A stretch of DNA of 64,000 nucleotides from Scytonematopsis contorta HA4267-MV1 (GCA_019359035.1 JAHHIC010000038.1:204709-268708); one strand, 5' to 3'; positions 8,035 through 17,182 are shown, counted from the first letter of the stretch. The notes: a model not told the origin generated them from the sequence alone. Translations and numbers: made by a program.

Positions 8035-9972
8035 CTAGGTTGACTGTACACCTTGCTTATTAAAGTAATCTTTAAGCGCTTCGTACACAATATCAGTCAT
8101 CGATTTTTCCTGACGTTCAGACGCAGCCTTAAGGATATTATAAATATCATCTCGCACCCCTACGCGATGACGAACTTTAGTATGGCCATTACCATTACTG
8201 CTTTCTGGTTTGTAATTTTCAGTAAATTCCCGGATAGCATCAAAGCCAACACGAGCACAGAAACTACCAAAACTCTCACCTTTCTCCCGTGACTTTTTGA
8301 AAAAGGCAAATATAGGTTCCAGGAAGCTTTCTAATTCATTAATGGGCAACTTTTCCACGTAAGGTTCTGCTAACCGAGTTTGGTCGGGTGTACCTCCCAG
8401 CCATATTTGGTAACTTTCTACCCCACTACCTACAAAACCTAATTCGGCTACATAAGGACGCGCACAACCGTTAGGACAACCCGTCATCCTTATTACAAAA
8501 TGCTCGTTTTGTAAACCTACTTTCTTCAAGACAGCGTCAATTCTATCTAAAATTTGGGGAATTACTCGTTCTGATTCTGTTACAGCTAAACCGCATGTGG
8601 GTAAAGCTGGACAAGCCATTGCATAACGCTCTAGCTGGCTGATTTTAGTAGGGTCGGTGACAATACCACAACGAGAGAAAATATCTTGGATGGTTTGTTT
8701 GTCTTTAGTTTCAATATCGTAAAGGATTAGGTTTTGGTGAGGTGTAAGACGGATGGGTAAGTTGAATTGTTGGACAATTTCCCGTAGAGCAGTTCTTAGT
8801 TGGAATTCTCCTTCATCCTTAACACGACCATTTTGGATGGAAAGACCCAAAAATAATTTGCCATCTCCTTGTTCTCCCCAACCTAGAAAGTCTTTATATT
8901 TCCAGCTTGGTAATTCTTTAAAGGGTTCCAGGGATTTGCCAAAATATTCTTCAACTTGGGAGCGGAATTTCTCGACACCCCAGTCGTTCATTAAATATTT
9001 TAATCTTGCATGACGACGGTCTGTCCGGTCACCATAATCTCTTTGAGTTGCGACTATTGCTTTAATTAGGTCGTAAACATCTTCTTTCGCAACATAACAA
9101 ATTTCATCTGCAGCACGTGCAAAAGTTTCTTCTTTATTATGGGTACGTCCTAAACCACCACCAGCAAAAACATCAAAGCCTTGTAACTCTCCCTTGTCGT
9201 TGGTTATTACTACCAAGCTTAAATCTTGGGTGTAGATATCAATGGAGTTATCTCCTGGTACTGTGACGCTACACTTAAATTTACGCGGCATGTAGTAAGT
9301 GCCGTAAATAGGCTCTTCGTTATCGTGAATAACTGTCCCATTGCCATTACTTTGACGTGCAGCTTTTACCTCTGGGCTTTCTTCTGCGCTGATGGCTTTT
9401 TCTCCATCCAGCCAAATTTCATAGTAAGCACCTGTTTGCGGACTTAATAAATCAGCAACATTATTTGCGTATTCCCAAGCTAGCTGATATTCCGCACTAT
9501 TTTTGTAAGGTACAGGAGGAGCCATAACATTACGGTTTACGTCTCCACAAGCCCCTAAAGTAGTACCCATGTTTTGAACAATCTCGGCAATTGCAGCTTT
9601 GAGATTTTTCTTGAGAATCCCATGCATTTGGAAACCTTGACGAGTTGTAACCCGTATGGTCTCATTGCCATATTCCGAAGCAAGCCTATCTAGTGTAAGA
9701 TACAGCTGTGGTGGTACAAACCCTCCAGGATTTCGCGTCCGCAGCATAAATTGATAATCTTTTTCCTGTCCTTTGACTCGATTATCACGATTATCTTGCT
9801 GATAAGAACCGTGGAACTTCAGTATTTGAATTGCACCTTCACTAAAGTGAGTTGTGTCTTCGAGTAACTCAGTAGCCACAGGCTCACGCAAAAAATTACT
9901 GTTTTCTTTAAGTCCTTCAACTTTAGAAGGGTTGCGGGTTATAGTTGTGGGAGCGGGAGCGGATTTAACCAT
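8035..9972 (-). CDS. sir: Ferredoxin-sulfite reductase
   Basis: 645 residues. Siroheme and 4Fe-4S ligands are visible as [11 protein letters not shown] (about residues 450-460) and [17 protein letters not shown] (about 492-508), with the substrate-site stretch [12 protein letters not shown] earlier. It reduces sulfite to sulfide with six electrons from ferredoxin, in assimilatory sulfate reduction. The first 35 residues are poorly conserved. A C-terminal tail of about 50 residues after the NGNGH linker ([20 protein letters not shown]) resembles a small ribbon-helix-helix-like extension found in cyanobacterial enzymes. Sulfite rather than nitrite reductase is chosen on overall length and layout. 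Confidence 0.9.
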   Translation of the reverse strand: MVKSAPAPTTITRNPSKVEGLKENSNFLREPVATELLEDTTHFSEGAIQILKFHGSYQQDNRDNRVKGQEKDYQFMLRTRNPGGFVPPQLYLTLDRLASEYGNETIRVTTRQGFQMHGILKKNLKAAIAEIVQNMGTTLGACGDVNRNVMAPPVPYKNSAEYQLAWEYANNVADLLSPQTGAYYEIWLDGEKAISAEESPEVKAARQSNGNGTVIHDNEEPIYGTYYMPRKFKCSVTVPGDNSIDIYTQDLSLVVITNDKGELQGFDVFAGGGLGRTHNKEETFARAADEICYVAKEDVYDLIKAIVATQRDYGDRTDRRHARLKYLMNDWGVEKFRSQVEEYFGKSLEPFKELPSWKYKDFLGWGEQGDGKLFLGLSIQNGRVKDEGEFQLRTALREIVQQFNLPIRLTPHQNLILYDIETKDKQTIQDIFSRCGIVTDPTKISQLERYAMACPALPTCGLAVTESERVIPQILDRIDAVLKKVGLQNEHFVIRMTGCPNGCARPYVAELGFVGSGVESYQIWLGGTPDQTRLAEPYVEKLPINELESFLEPIFAFFKKSREKGESFGSFCARVGFDAIREFTENYKPESSNGNGHTKVRHRVGVRDDIYNILKAASERQEKSMTDIVYEALKDYFNKQGVQST

Positions 9973-10133
9973 TGCAGTCGTATCTCAATAAGCATAGGTA
10001 GCTGCCGAAGCGGTAGATTTTAAGCACCCTTCCGGCAAGATTTATATTGAATTATTCCCGGTTATCCGGTCGGAATTAAGAGGAATATTCTACTAAAATT
10101 TTAGCATGATCCAACACCTTATTATTCCCCAAT

Positions 10134-10171
10134 AAAAAACCCCTCCCCTAGAAAAATCATGGGGTTGGGGG
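10134..10171 (-). terminator. Rho-independent terminator
   Basis: On the minus strand the arms CCCCAACCCC and GGGGAGGGG enclose an AT loop and are followed by TTTTTTATT. It lies 40 bases after the stop of the outer-membrane-type gene. Confidence 0.7.
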
Positions 10172-10211
10172 AAAGGAAAAATTGGAAGTTCGGCAATAAA
10201 ATTTACACAAC

Positions 10212-10754
10212 CTAGAAGCGGAGACCAACACCACCATTAATGCTGACAGCATCACCAGCGCTATTTTGGTAAGCTTTGCTTCCTAAAGTCGCGTTGCTAT
10301 AGATAACCATATTTCTGTTGACTGCGGTTTCAACACCAACAGCAGCAGTAAATGAATCTCTATTACCTAAAGGAGTTGGTTTACCATCTTTTTCAACGAA
10401 GCAGTAACCACCAGCAACGTACAGGTTAGTGTTCTTAGCAATTCCCAAGTCAGCAGAAACACTGGGGTTTATGCAGCTTGTTTGGTCGCTAAACAAAACT
10501 TGAGTACGTGCGGAAACACCGTTATCTCCCATTTTCAGAACTTGTACACGAGCTGAAACGTTACCACCGAAGGTTGCAGCGTCGTTGCTAACTCCACCAT
10601 TAGTAACCCCAGCAGCAACACCTGCACCTACATAGTTTCCATGTAAACCCTTTGCGTCTTCTGCGGAAGCTTTACCCGCTCCGACGACAAAAGGAGCAAC
10701 TACTACGGAAGACAAAGCAGTAATTGTTACTAGTCTTTTGAGAATATTGTGCAT
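10212..10754 (-). CDS. Small exported outer-membrane beta-barrel-like protein
   Basis: 180 residues from ATG 10754 (a TTG four codons earlier is less likely). A signal peptide is clear: MHNILKRLVTITALSSVVVA, then a cleavage site near GKASA-ED. The mature part alternates short polar and hydrophobic strands (NYVGAGVAAGV, NVSARVQVLKM, SVSADLGIA, FTAAVGVETAV, VSINGGVGLRF) and ends in Phe, typical of outer-membrane barrels recognised by BamA. At about 155 mature residues an eight-strand barrel is plausible. No family is recognised and the ligand or role is unknown. A strong terminator follows it. Confidence 0.7.
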   Translation of the reverse strand: MHNILKRLVTITALSSVVVAPFVVGAGKASAEDAKGLHGNYVGAGVAAGVTNGGVSNDAATFGGNVSARVQVLKMGDNGVSARTQVLFSDQTSCINPSVSADLGIAKNTNLYVAGGYCFVEKDGKPTPLGNRDSFTAAVGVETAVNRNMVIYSNATLGSKAYQNSAGDAVSINGGVGLRF

Positions 10755-11188
10755 AGTTTTTACCAAATTTAATCGGGTTTCCCTTTACACATTTTGTCGA
10801 TAAATTATTTAAAAGGTTCCGGATTTAGACTGAAATATTTTGCGAATCAGCGTTGTTTATTAAAGTCTATTATTTGTGCTTTATCTCTATTTTTAATAAA
10901 AATGGTATTATAATTACAGCCTGTAAGTTAATAATCAGAAGTTTTTTAATAAAAGTAGACACTTTTAATAATGTCATAAACTCATATATAAAATTGAATA
11001 TAATCTAGAAGGAACAAAGTTTAATAAATCATCGTCCACTGTTATTTGCATTTTTTATTTTGATTATTAAACATGGCAGATTATTTTTTTAGTACTTACT
11101 TACTCTCAATTGCAAGGGTTTTATTTATACATTCCTTCTTGGTAGTTATTAGTGTAGAATTTATTACAAACAGGTTTTGAGTGACATT
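10755..11188. other. Divergent intergenic region, 434 bases
   Basis: Very AT-rich DNA between two divergent genes. I see no hairpin, tandem repeat or RNA gene; promoters for both flanking genes must lie here. Confidence 0.5.
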
Positions 11189-12127
11189 ATGTCAAACGAG
11201 ACAAAAATTTTATCCGGTTTAATGGGTGTGTGTATCGGTGATGCATTAGGTGTACCTGTAGAGTTTACAAACCGTGCTGAACTGGAAAAATCTCCAGTCA
11301 CCTCAATGCGTGGTTATGGAACTTGGGATGTCCCAGCTGGAACTTGGTCTGATGATAGTTCCCTGACATTTTGCTTAGCCGAATCCCTTTGTGATGGGTT
11401 TTCCTTGAGTGCGATCGCAAATTCATTTTGCAGGTGGTACGACAATTCTTACTGGACAGCTCACGGTGAAGTGTTCGATATTGGAAATACAACTTTTTTG
11501 GCAATTGTCGATTTTAAACGGGGAGCACCAGCTGTACAAGCAGGAGGAAAAAGCGAAAATAGTAATGGCAATGGTTCATTAATGCGAATTTTGCCAATGG
11601 CTTTTTGCCACAAATCATTATCCTTTGAAGAATTAATTTCACGCACGCATCAAGTATCTTGTATCACTCATGCTCATCCACGCTCGCAAATTGCTTGTGG
11701 GATTTATATTAGTATTGCTGTTGAGTTATTGTCAGGAGCAGACCTTCAAACAGCTTATAGAGAAGGACTTACAAAAGTAGAATCTATTTATTCTACACCA
11801 GAATTTGCTTCTGAAATGCATCATTTTACCAGAGTTACATCAGGTAAAATTGCTACATTGCCAATAGATGAAATTCGTTCCGGTGGTTATGTGATTGATA
11901 CTTTAGAAGCTTCGTTGTGGTGTTTGCTGAACAGTTCATCTTATGACGAAACAGTACTAAAAGCCGTAAACTTGGGGGGAGACACAGATACTACCGCAGC
12001 TGTAACAGGGGGATTAGCGGGAATTTATTACGGTGTAGAGAATATTAAAAGCGAGTGGATAGAACAAATAGCTCGCAAAAACGACATTATCGACTTAGCA
12101 CAGCGTTTAAAGAGTATTTATAAATAA
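11189..12127 (+). CDS. ADP-ribosylglycohydrolase family protein
   Basis: 312 residues from ATG 11189; a TTG four codons upstream is possible. The family's metal and substrate motifs are present: GVCIGDALGVPVEF near the start, TWSDDSSLTFCLAESL (a variant of the usual TDDT), GNGSLMRILPMAF, and LGGDTDTTAAVTGGLAG with the paired Asp residues near residue 265. Such DraG/ARH-like enzymes remove ADP-ribose from proteins or small molecules; the substrate here is unknown. The last codons (SIYK and stop) lie inside the left end of a mobile palindromic element, so the C-terminus looks modified by its insertion. Confidence 0.88.
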   Translation: MSNETKILSGLMGVCIGDALGVPVEFTNRAELEKSPVTSMRGYGTWDVPAGTWSDDSSLTFCLAESLCDGFSLSAIANSFCRWYDNSYWTAHGEVFDIGNTTFLAIVDFKRGAPAVQAGGKSENSNGNGSLMRILPMAFCHKSLSFEELISRTHQVSCITHAHPRSQIACGIYISIAVELLSGADLQTAYREGLTKVESIYSTPEFASEMHHFTRVTSGKIATLPIDEIRSGGYVIDTLEASLWCLLNSSSYDETVLKAVNLGGDTDTTAAVTGGLAGIYYGVENIKSEWIEQIARKNDIIDLAQRLKSIYK

Positions 12128-12646
12128 AATATAGTGCATCATTCATACAATAAGCCAGGGAATAAGCCAGGGAATAAGCCAGGGAATAAGCCAGGGAATA
12201 AGCTAGGGAATAAGCCAGGGAATAAGCTAGGGAATAAGCTAGGGAATAAGCCAGGGAATAAGCTAGGGAATAAGCTAGGGAATAAGCCAGGGAATAAGCC
12301 AGGGAATAAGCTAGGGAATAAGCCAGGGAATAAGCCAGGGAATAAGCCAGGGAATAAATTCCCTGTCTAAAAGCTGAAGTCCTCTAAAGAGGACTAATAA
12401 AAAATAATATTTTTGGGAGTATCTTAAATTTTGTAAAATATTTATTTTTAATATAAGATTCAGTCCTCTTCAGAGGACTTTAGCTTTTAGACAGGGAATT
12501 TATTCCCTGGCTTATTCCCTGGCTTATTCCCTGGCTTATTCCCTGGCTTATTCCTGACTTATTCCTGGCTTATTCCTGGCTTATTTCCTATCTTATTCCC
12601 TGGCTTTTGGTATAAATTACTCTTAATGTTCTTTTTATAAACACTC
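12112..12646. mobile_element. Nested-palindrome mobile element (copy 1), with expanded 12-mer arms
   Basis: The ends are inverted: GAGTATTTATAAATAA on the left and GAGTGTTTATAAA reading inward from the right. Inside are matching arms with the core AAGCCAGGGAATAAATTCCC, then CTGTCTAAAAGCTGAAGTCC, then a small perfect palindrome AGTCCTCTAAAGAGGACT at 12378-12395 and its counterpart near 12461-12480. No transposase is encoded, so this is a MITE-like non-autonomous element. Related copies lie at 19484-19740 and 50085-50290. The left arm here has 17 tandem AAGCCAGGGAAT units and the right arm about 9. Confidence 0.8.
12149..12358. repeat. 12-bp tandem repeat, 17 units (AATAAGCCAGGG)
   Basis: Seventeen units of a 12-mer with a CCA/CTA variant inside; 11 carry CCA and 6 carry CTA, intermixed. 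They form the expanded left arm of the mobile element. A degenerate mirror set lies at about 12495-12608 on the opposite arm. Confidence 0.95.
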
Positions 12647-12687
12647 TTAGCCAAAGCACTAAATTATTAACGATTAGAGATTAACAA

Positions 12688-13014
12688 TTAGCCATTAGGC
12701 ATCATTTGCTCTCCTATCCAACCCAAATAAGATTTAGAACCATCAATAATTGGTAGAGCAATAATTTCCGGAACTTCGTAAGAGTGTAGTTCCTTAACTT
12801 TTGTTTCTAAGGTTGGAAATAAACCTAAATCAGCTTTAATAAGCAACTGCCATTCCTGTTCGTTATGTACCTCCCCCTGCCAAGTATAAATTGAGCGTAT
12901 AGGAAACATACTTACGCAAGCAGCAAGCTTACTGTCAACAAGAGCAGAAGCAATTTGTTCTGCTTCCTGTTGTGAACTCGTAGTTACTAAAACAACACCA
13001 TAGTTACTTGTCAT
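12688..13014 (-). CDS. cutA: Divalent cation tolerance protein CutA
   Basis: 108 residues, full length for CutA1. The family segments are clear: GVVLVTTSSQQEAEQIASAL, SKLAACVSMFPIRSIYTWQG, EWQLLIKADLGLF and VKELHSYEVPEIIALPI. CutA1 forms a very stable trimer with a ferredoxin-like fold and binds copper and other divalent metals; a link to metal tolerance is known from E. coli but the cyanobacterial role is not settled. The C-terminal MMPNG overlaps a local AATTAGCCATTAGGC repeat-like stretch. Confidence 0.95.
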   Translation of the reverse strand: MTSNYGVVLVTTSSQQEAEQIASALVDSKLAACVSMFPIRSIYTWQGEVHNEQEWQLLIKADLGLFPTLETKVKELHSYEVPEIIALPIIDGSKSYLGWIGEQMMPNG

Positions 13015-13016
13015 TT

Positions 13017-13216
13017 TGTTGACGGTTGACGGTTGGTTGTTGACGGTTTAGGTGGCTAATTTTCGTGAATTATACAGAAAAAGGAGGTTGCTTCGTCGTT
13101 CCTCCTCGCAATGACAGAAAACGAGCAATGACAGAAAACGAGCAATGGACAGTTAAAAGTCAACCGTCAACCGCCAACCGTCAACAGTCAACAGTCAACA
13201 GTCAACAGTCAACCAA
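13017..13216. repeat. Heptamer repeats (TTGACGG / CAACAGT)
   Basis: Two arrays in opposite orientation: TTGACGG units at 13017-13050 and GTCAACC/GTCAACA units at 13148-13215, separated by a short duplicated stretch GCAATGACAGAAAACGA. The two arrays are complementary and could fold on each other. Confidence 0.85.
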
Positions 13217-14239
13217 CTAAGCATTCGACAGCGAATAAACTTGTCCATCAATTAACAAGCGTGTAATACCCTTAGCTTCCAGATGAACGCGAGCTTTTTG
13301 CAGCATTCGGCTATCAGGGACTTTGATTACACGGTCACGCTTAGTAGAGAAGCGCTTAGCAACCCGGTGATTGTCGAACACAGGTAATGTTCTTTGCTGA
13401 GTCTCCAAATTAGGAATTTGTCCCAAATCGCCAAAGTCTCTTAAAGGACGGGTGATTAATTCAGCCGCACGGTCGATGACTAAATAGCAAGTTTTTGGTA
13501 AAGGGGCAGAACTGAAAGGTAAAACCCGTACCAATGCTTCTCCCGACCTACCTTTTTTGATAATAGGTGACTTAAATGGCTCGATATCATCATCATCGTC
13601 ATCCTCGTCATCGTAGTCGAGGTCATCTAAATCATCCAAGTCGTCGGAATCATCAACTTCTTCCCCAAACATTTGAGCCGCAGCCATAATGGTTGCTTCT
13701 GATTGAGCGTCATCAACCAAGGGACTAGGGATAGGAGTAATGCTCGATGGCTGTAAATCCAAAAGTTCCAGTTGTTCGGCAATTTGCTCGCCAGGAGCTT
13801 CCGATAAATTACGCCGGCGAACTCGTCTTTTACCAGAAGTTTCTTCTTCTTCCTCAACCCTTTCGACTCTTTCAATTTTTCGGGGTTGCGGCTTGACAGG
13901 TTTTTCTGGTGGAGCTTTTTTGTCAACAACAACTTTGCTCTTAACAGGAGTAGGAGTCGGTATAACAACTTTTGGCTGTTCTTCTTCCTCTTCTTCCTCA
14001 ATTCCGGAAAAAACAGGTATGTTGTCGTAACTTACTTGCGCTCGTCCTTCAGGAGTTCTAGCCGCACGCTTTAATGAAACGAGATACTCGTACTCGTCTT
14101 CGGGTAAAGTACTTTTAAGTAAGCGGCTAATAGTCGAGTTGCTAACATCGTAACGTTCCGCCAAAGTCGAGGTCGTTTCGGCAGATTCGCGGTACAATTT
14201 TAGAATTTCTTTTTTATCAGGTTCAGTTAGTTTTCTCAC
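13217..14239 (-). CDS. Helix-turn-helix DNA-binding protein with acidic linker, function unknown
   Basis: 340 residues. Residues 1-50 form a transposase-type helix-turn-helix (EILKLYRESAETTSTLAERY, then VSNSTISRLLK). A long disordered middle (about 85-225) holds a Lys/Pro segment, an Arg-rich RRVRRRN patch and an acidic tract rich in DD and DLDD around residues 195-220. The C-terminal 110 residues (TCYLVIDRAAELITRPLRDF; ARVHLEAKGITRLLIDGQVY) are globular and conserved in cyanobacteria in my recollection. No DDE or recombinase catalytic domain is present, so it is a regulator or chromatin-associated protein rather than a transposase. It is 15 bases from the upstream membrane-protein gene, so probably in one operon. 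Confidence 0.7.
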   Translation of the reverse strand: MRKLTEPDKKEILKLYRESAETTSTLAERYDVSNSTISRLLKSTLPEDEYEYLVSLKRAARTPEGRAQVSYDNIPVFSGIEEEEEEEQPKVVIPTPTPVKSKVVVDKKAPPEKPVKPQPRKIERVERVEEEEETSGKRRVRRRNLSEAPGEQIAEQLELLDLQPSSITPIPSPLVDDAQSEATIMAAAQMFGEEVDDSDDLDDLDDLDYDDEDDDDDDIEPFKSPIIKKGRSGEALVRVLPFSSAPLPKTCYLVIDRAAELITRPLRDFGDLGQIPNLETQQRTLPVFDNHRVAKRFSTKRDRVIKVPDSRMLQKARVHLEAKGITRLLIDGQVYSLSNA

Positions 14240-14254
14240 GGTAGATACCAGTAT

Positions 14255-15109
14255 CTAAGTTCTTTTTCTTCCACTGTTACGTCGCGCTCGGTTTAACGAT
14301 GCGTCGTATTCTAGGGCAGCACCCATTGCAAATAACACTCCACTTAACACATAAAACACTTCCGGTAATTCCCCACTTTCATAATTAGGATAGCTAGTAG
14401 CATATTTTTGCCACATATCTGCAATGTAAAGCGAAAACGCGGCTGCTGCAATCATTCGCCAGGATAAAGCTACTCTACCTCCCCAAAAAGCGAGTAGTAG
14501 AGTAGTAGCTATCATTAACAGCAGTACATCACTAACAACATAAAACCAGTTTAAAAATGTAGCGATAACGTCATCGGTTGCTTTTTGCTGAAGAGAAATC
14601 CACCAAGCTAATACACTACCTACCACGCCAATAGCGCCGACAATTCCCCATTGCCAAGCTTCTAAACTAATTTTTCTGGAGGTAACCGCCAAAATCATGC
14701 CTGTACCCACAAACAGATAAGTAACAACAAAAAATATATCGCCAAAAGAGGGAAAAGGGTCTTGTTTTAAGACTATTTCCGTATAGCCAAAAAATATCCC
14801 CCCAAGGAAATAAGAGAGCATACCAACAGCGATTGATAGCCATAGCTTACGACCGCTGACGATTTGCGGACTTCGCCAGTTCCTTAAGCATAAGATACCA
14901 GCGCCCAAATAAGCGACTGCCTCAAAAATATTTGTACCAATTACGTACCACTCGGCACGTCTTTCGATACCCTTAACATCAGGAATTTTTGCACTGAATA
15001 ATAAAAAATACAACAATGCCACTACCCCCCACCCGATGCTAGCCAGAATTATGTTTTGGGTGGTGAATAAAGATTTACTAGGGCTTGATTTGTCGTAAAC
15101 GTTACTCAT
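14255..15109 (-). CDS. Multi-pass membrane protein, function unknown
   Basis: 284 residues with about eight hydrophobic segments, for example IILASIGWGVVALLYFLLF, IFEAVAYLGAGILCL, WLSIAVGMLSYFLGGIFFG and WGIVGAIGVVGSVLAWWISL. Both ends are polar, the last 18 residues being Arg/Lys-rich. It resembles the membrane sensor half of some cyanobacterial regulators but has no attached signalling domain. It lies 15 bases upstream of the helix-turn-helix gene on the same strand, which suggests co-expression. Confidence 0.7.
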   Translation of the reverse strand: MSNVYDKSSPSKSLFTTQNIILASIGWGVVALLYFLLFSAKIPDVKGIERRAEWYVIGTNIFEAVAYLGAGILCLRNWRSPQIVSGRKLWLSIAVGMLSYFLGGIFFGYTEIVLKQDPFPSFGDIFFVVTYLFVGTGMILAVTSRKISLEAWQWGIVGAIGVVGSVLAWWISLQQKATDDVIATFLNWFYVVSDVLLLMIATTLLLAFWGGRVALSWRMIAAAAFSLYIADMWQKYATSYPNYESGELPEVFYVLSGVLFAMGAALEYDASLNRARRNSGRKRT

Positions 15110-15225
15110 AGTATTTTTTTAAACTGTGTAAATGCATTATGCCCATTTCTTAGTTGTGGAATTAAGCATTTGATTTAGTTCAGCACCCAATAAAATGCAG
15201 CACCACTGAAAAAAAGGATTTTAGG

Positions 15226-15885
15226 CTATTGCCACAGTTTACTCAGGGGAGACTGCAAAAGCCAACTGATGAAAAAAGAACGTTCTCCTTCTGGCATATC
15301 CTGTAACCTATCAACAACTGGGTGAGCAAAGTTGGTACTTCCGAAGTAATTTTTTCCTAAACGATGCAGTTCTTGCAAGAAAGTAACTATATGATTTTCT
15401 TGCCATTTAGGTAACCCAGAAGCTTGCAGGGGGTTAAAGGTGAGCAAGTGCTTAAAGTTTTCAGGTGTAGAAACTTGAGGATATTGTTTTTGTCGGCAAA
15501 CCTCCGCCATATCTTTTTCAAACAATGTTGCTTGTCGGGAGCCTAATAACTCTTCTACATCTATATACAACGATTGCAACAGCAAAACACTAGCTTTGAA
15601 CAAAATTTCTGTCCGACTATGGTTTGCAGTATCATTAGCTATTGGTTCAACACGGACTTTACCCCAGACACTAAATCTTTCGGGTTCTTCCAGCAAAACA
15701 CAAGCCTTTCCACGATTATCGGTCAATTCCCGCCATAAAGTCTTAGCTTCTTCCTCCTGGGAGGATTTAAAGACGCTAATCAGGCGAAAGCTTTGCCCCT
15801 GATAATGGAGGATAGGCACCTGCTGGTCTTTTGTTGGGTGCTGAATGGTAGATATTTCCACATCCTGCCTTTTAAGAATGAACAT
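15226..15885 (-). CDS. Conserved cyanobacterial protein of unknown function
   Basis: 219 residues, soluble, no signal peptide. The N-terminal part (MFILKRQDVEISTIQHPTKD; FRLISVFKSSQEEEAKTLWR) is beta-rich and the rest helical (ASVLLLQSLYIDVEELLGSR; NHIVTFLQELHRLGKNYFG). I do not recognise a characterised family. It stands alone: the upstream side is 300 bases of AT-rich DNA before tRNA-Arg, and the downstream membrane-protein gene is 116 bases away. Confidence 0.65.
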   Translation of the reverse strand: MFILKRQDVEISTIQHPTKDQQVPILHYQGQSFRLISVFKSSQEEEAKTLWRELTDNRGKACVLLEEPERFSVWGKVRVEPIANDTANHSRTEILFKASVLLLQSLYIDVEELLGSRQATLFEKDMAEVCRQKQYPQVSTPENFKHLLTFNPLQASGLPKWQENHIVTFLQELHRLGKNYFGSTNFAHPVVDRLQDMPEGERSFFISWLLQSPLSKLWQ

Positions 15886-16121
15886 GGCACTGGCAAATAA
15901 CTCCTGTCAGGGGCAATTTTGAGATAAAAAGATATAATAGCTTTTAGTTGCATTATCAAATGTGCTGTGGTATTGCCTTTATTTAGGCTAGATTCCCTCA
16001 GTAAAATATTTGACAATTTAAATATAGCTAAGTAACCGTTAGAGAAATTACTTTTTTAGTGTAATTTTATTAACTAGCGACTAGTATCTTAGCCTTGTTA
16101 GAGGAAAATCTGCAATTTTTC

Positions 16122-16150
16122 TTGCATTTTTTCCGAAGCGTAGCTATGAT
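16122..16150 (+). promoter_or_regulatory. Sigma-70-type promoter for tRNA-Arg
   Basis: TTGCAT at 16122-16127 and TATGAT at 16145-16150 are separated by exactly 17 bases, and the tRNA begins 39 bases after the -10 box. The boxes are close to the consensus and no other gene is in reach. Confidence 0.6.
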
Positions 16151-16188
16151 ATTGTAGATAAATGTTATGCTGAGTTTACATTGAGTTA

Positions 16189-16263
16189 GGGCGCGTAGCT
16201 CAGTCCGGATAGAGCATCAGATTTCTAATCTGTTGGTCGCAGGTTCGAGTCCTGCCGCGCTCG
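16189..16263 (+). tRNA. tRNA-Arg (anticodon TCT)
   Basis: A full cloverleaf can be drawn: acceptor GGGCGCG pairs with CGCGCTC (one G-U), D arm GCTC/GAGC, anticodon stem CAGA/TCTG with loop TTTCTAA, and T arm GCAGG-TTCGAGT-CCTGC. The discriminator is G and the CCA end is not encoded. The anticodon TCT reads AGA/AGG. Confidence 0.95.
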
Positions 16264-16349
16264 TTCAATTATAGTTATTAAACTATTGAGTGGTGCTACT
16301 GGTTTTTTAGTATAAGCCATTAGCACTGCTAAGTAAATGAAGTAATTTT

Positions 16350-16889
16350 CTAATTTGGACTAAATTCTTTATCCTCAAATGCTTTCGCTCTCATGGACAT
16401 ATGAACTTCTCTGTGACAGTTAGCACATAGCAAAATGCATTTGTCCAATTCAGCTTTTACTCTTTCAAAGCTATAGCTTTTACCAGCAGACAATGACAAG
16501 TCTTTTTCCTCAGGGTTAATGTGGTGAAATTCCAGAGCATCGATACAACGGTTATAACCACACTTAGAACATTTACCACCTTTGTAAGCTACAGATTTCT
16601 CCTTAAAAAGTCTCATTCGCTCTACAGTTTGTCTGTTACCACACTCTTTACAGTATGTGCTAAGGTCTTTACCATCTCTTCTAAGATAAAACGCTTCAGG
16701 CATCAATTGCCGCTTACATTTTGGACAAGTTTTAGTTGACTTATCTTTTAAAATTGTCAAATCAACAGTGTTATGCTTGCCATAAGGCGAACATTCTAGA
16801 CAAAATTTTCGGTTTTGAACATTTTTTACTTTGCCATCTATAAGTATTTTGTTGGGGAATTTAGCACCACATTTTCTGCACTCTGGCAT
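16350..16889 (-). CDS. HNH-type nuclease-like zinc protein
   Basis: About 179 residues from ATG 16889 (a GTG at 16904 adds five). Three pairs of CxxC knuckles come first (CRKCGAKF; CLECS; CPKCKRQLMPEAFYLRRDGK; CKECG), then CSKCGYNRC and an HNH core: DALEFHHINPEEKDLS and CILLCANCHREVH near the C-terminus. His-His, Asn and the CxxCH ligands fit an HNH domain. Proteins of this size are common in phages and as free-standing homing-like enzymes in cyanobacteria, but also as housekeeping genes of unknown function. It converges with tRNA-Arg, 86 bases away, and stands alone. Confidence 0.7.
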   Translation of the reverse strand: MPECRKCGAKFPNKILIDGKVKNVQNRKFCLECSPYGKHNTVDLTILKDKSTKTCPKCKRQLMPEAFYLRRDGKDLSTYCKECGNRQTVERMRLFKEKSVAYKGGKCSKCGYNRCIDALEFHHINPEEKDLSLSAGKSYSFERVKAELDKCILLCANCHREVHMSMRAKAFEDKEFSPN

Positions 16890-17110
16890 TTTTGTATAAC
16901 CCACATAGATAATAGATTTGTATTATCTGGTAGGGTTATTTTTGAGAAAAGACAGGACGTAAATTAATATACTTAAAATTTACAACTATTTACGAAGTAG
17001 AGATTTAGTATATTCAGTCTCTACATTGACGCAATTTTTTACAATTCACTTAGAATTTTCTATAGTCATTAACAAGTTAGTAAAAATTACTTAAAAACTG
17101 TAACCTTGAA

Positions 17111-17182
17111 AGCCTTTGACCAGGATTGAACTGGTGACCTCACCCTTACCAAGGGTGCGCTCTACCACTGAGCTACAAAGGC
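17111..17182 (-). tRNA. tRNA-Thr (anticodon GGT)
   Basis: Acceptor GCCTTTG pairs with CAAAGGC, discriminator T. D arm GCTC/GAGC, anticodon stem ACCCT/AGGGT with loop TGGTA, and T arm ACCAG-TTCAATC-CTGGT. The anticodon GGT reads ACC/ACT. No CCA is encoded. It is followed 108 bases upstream on the same strand by tRNA-Tyr, a pairing often seen in cyanobacteria. Confidence 0.95.

Noticed and set aside
12134..12370. A 78-codon frame rich in NKPG/NKLG repeats
   Set aside because: It starts with a GTG inside the mobile element and simply reads the 12-base tandem repeat; it has no ribosome site and no family resemblance.
12149..12608. A CRISPR-like array
   Set aside because: The 12-base units are contiguous with no unique spacers and form part of an inverted-repeat element; no cas gene is in the window.
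13627..14074. Frames in other phases of the helix-turn-helix gene
   Set aside because: The low-complexity Lys/Glu/Asp coding sequence leaves alternative phases open; the products are Lys- or Ser-homopolymeric and unlike any protein.
13217..14239. Transposase gene
   Set aside because: Only the helix-turn-helix start resembles transposases; there is no catalytic domain and no inverted ends.
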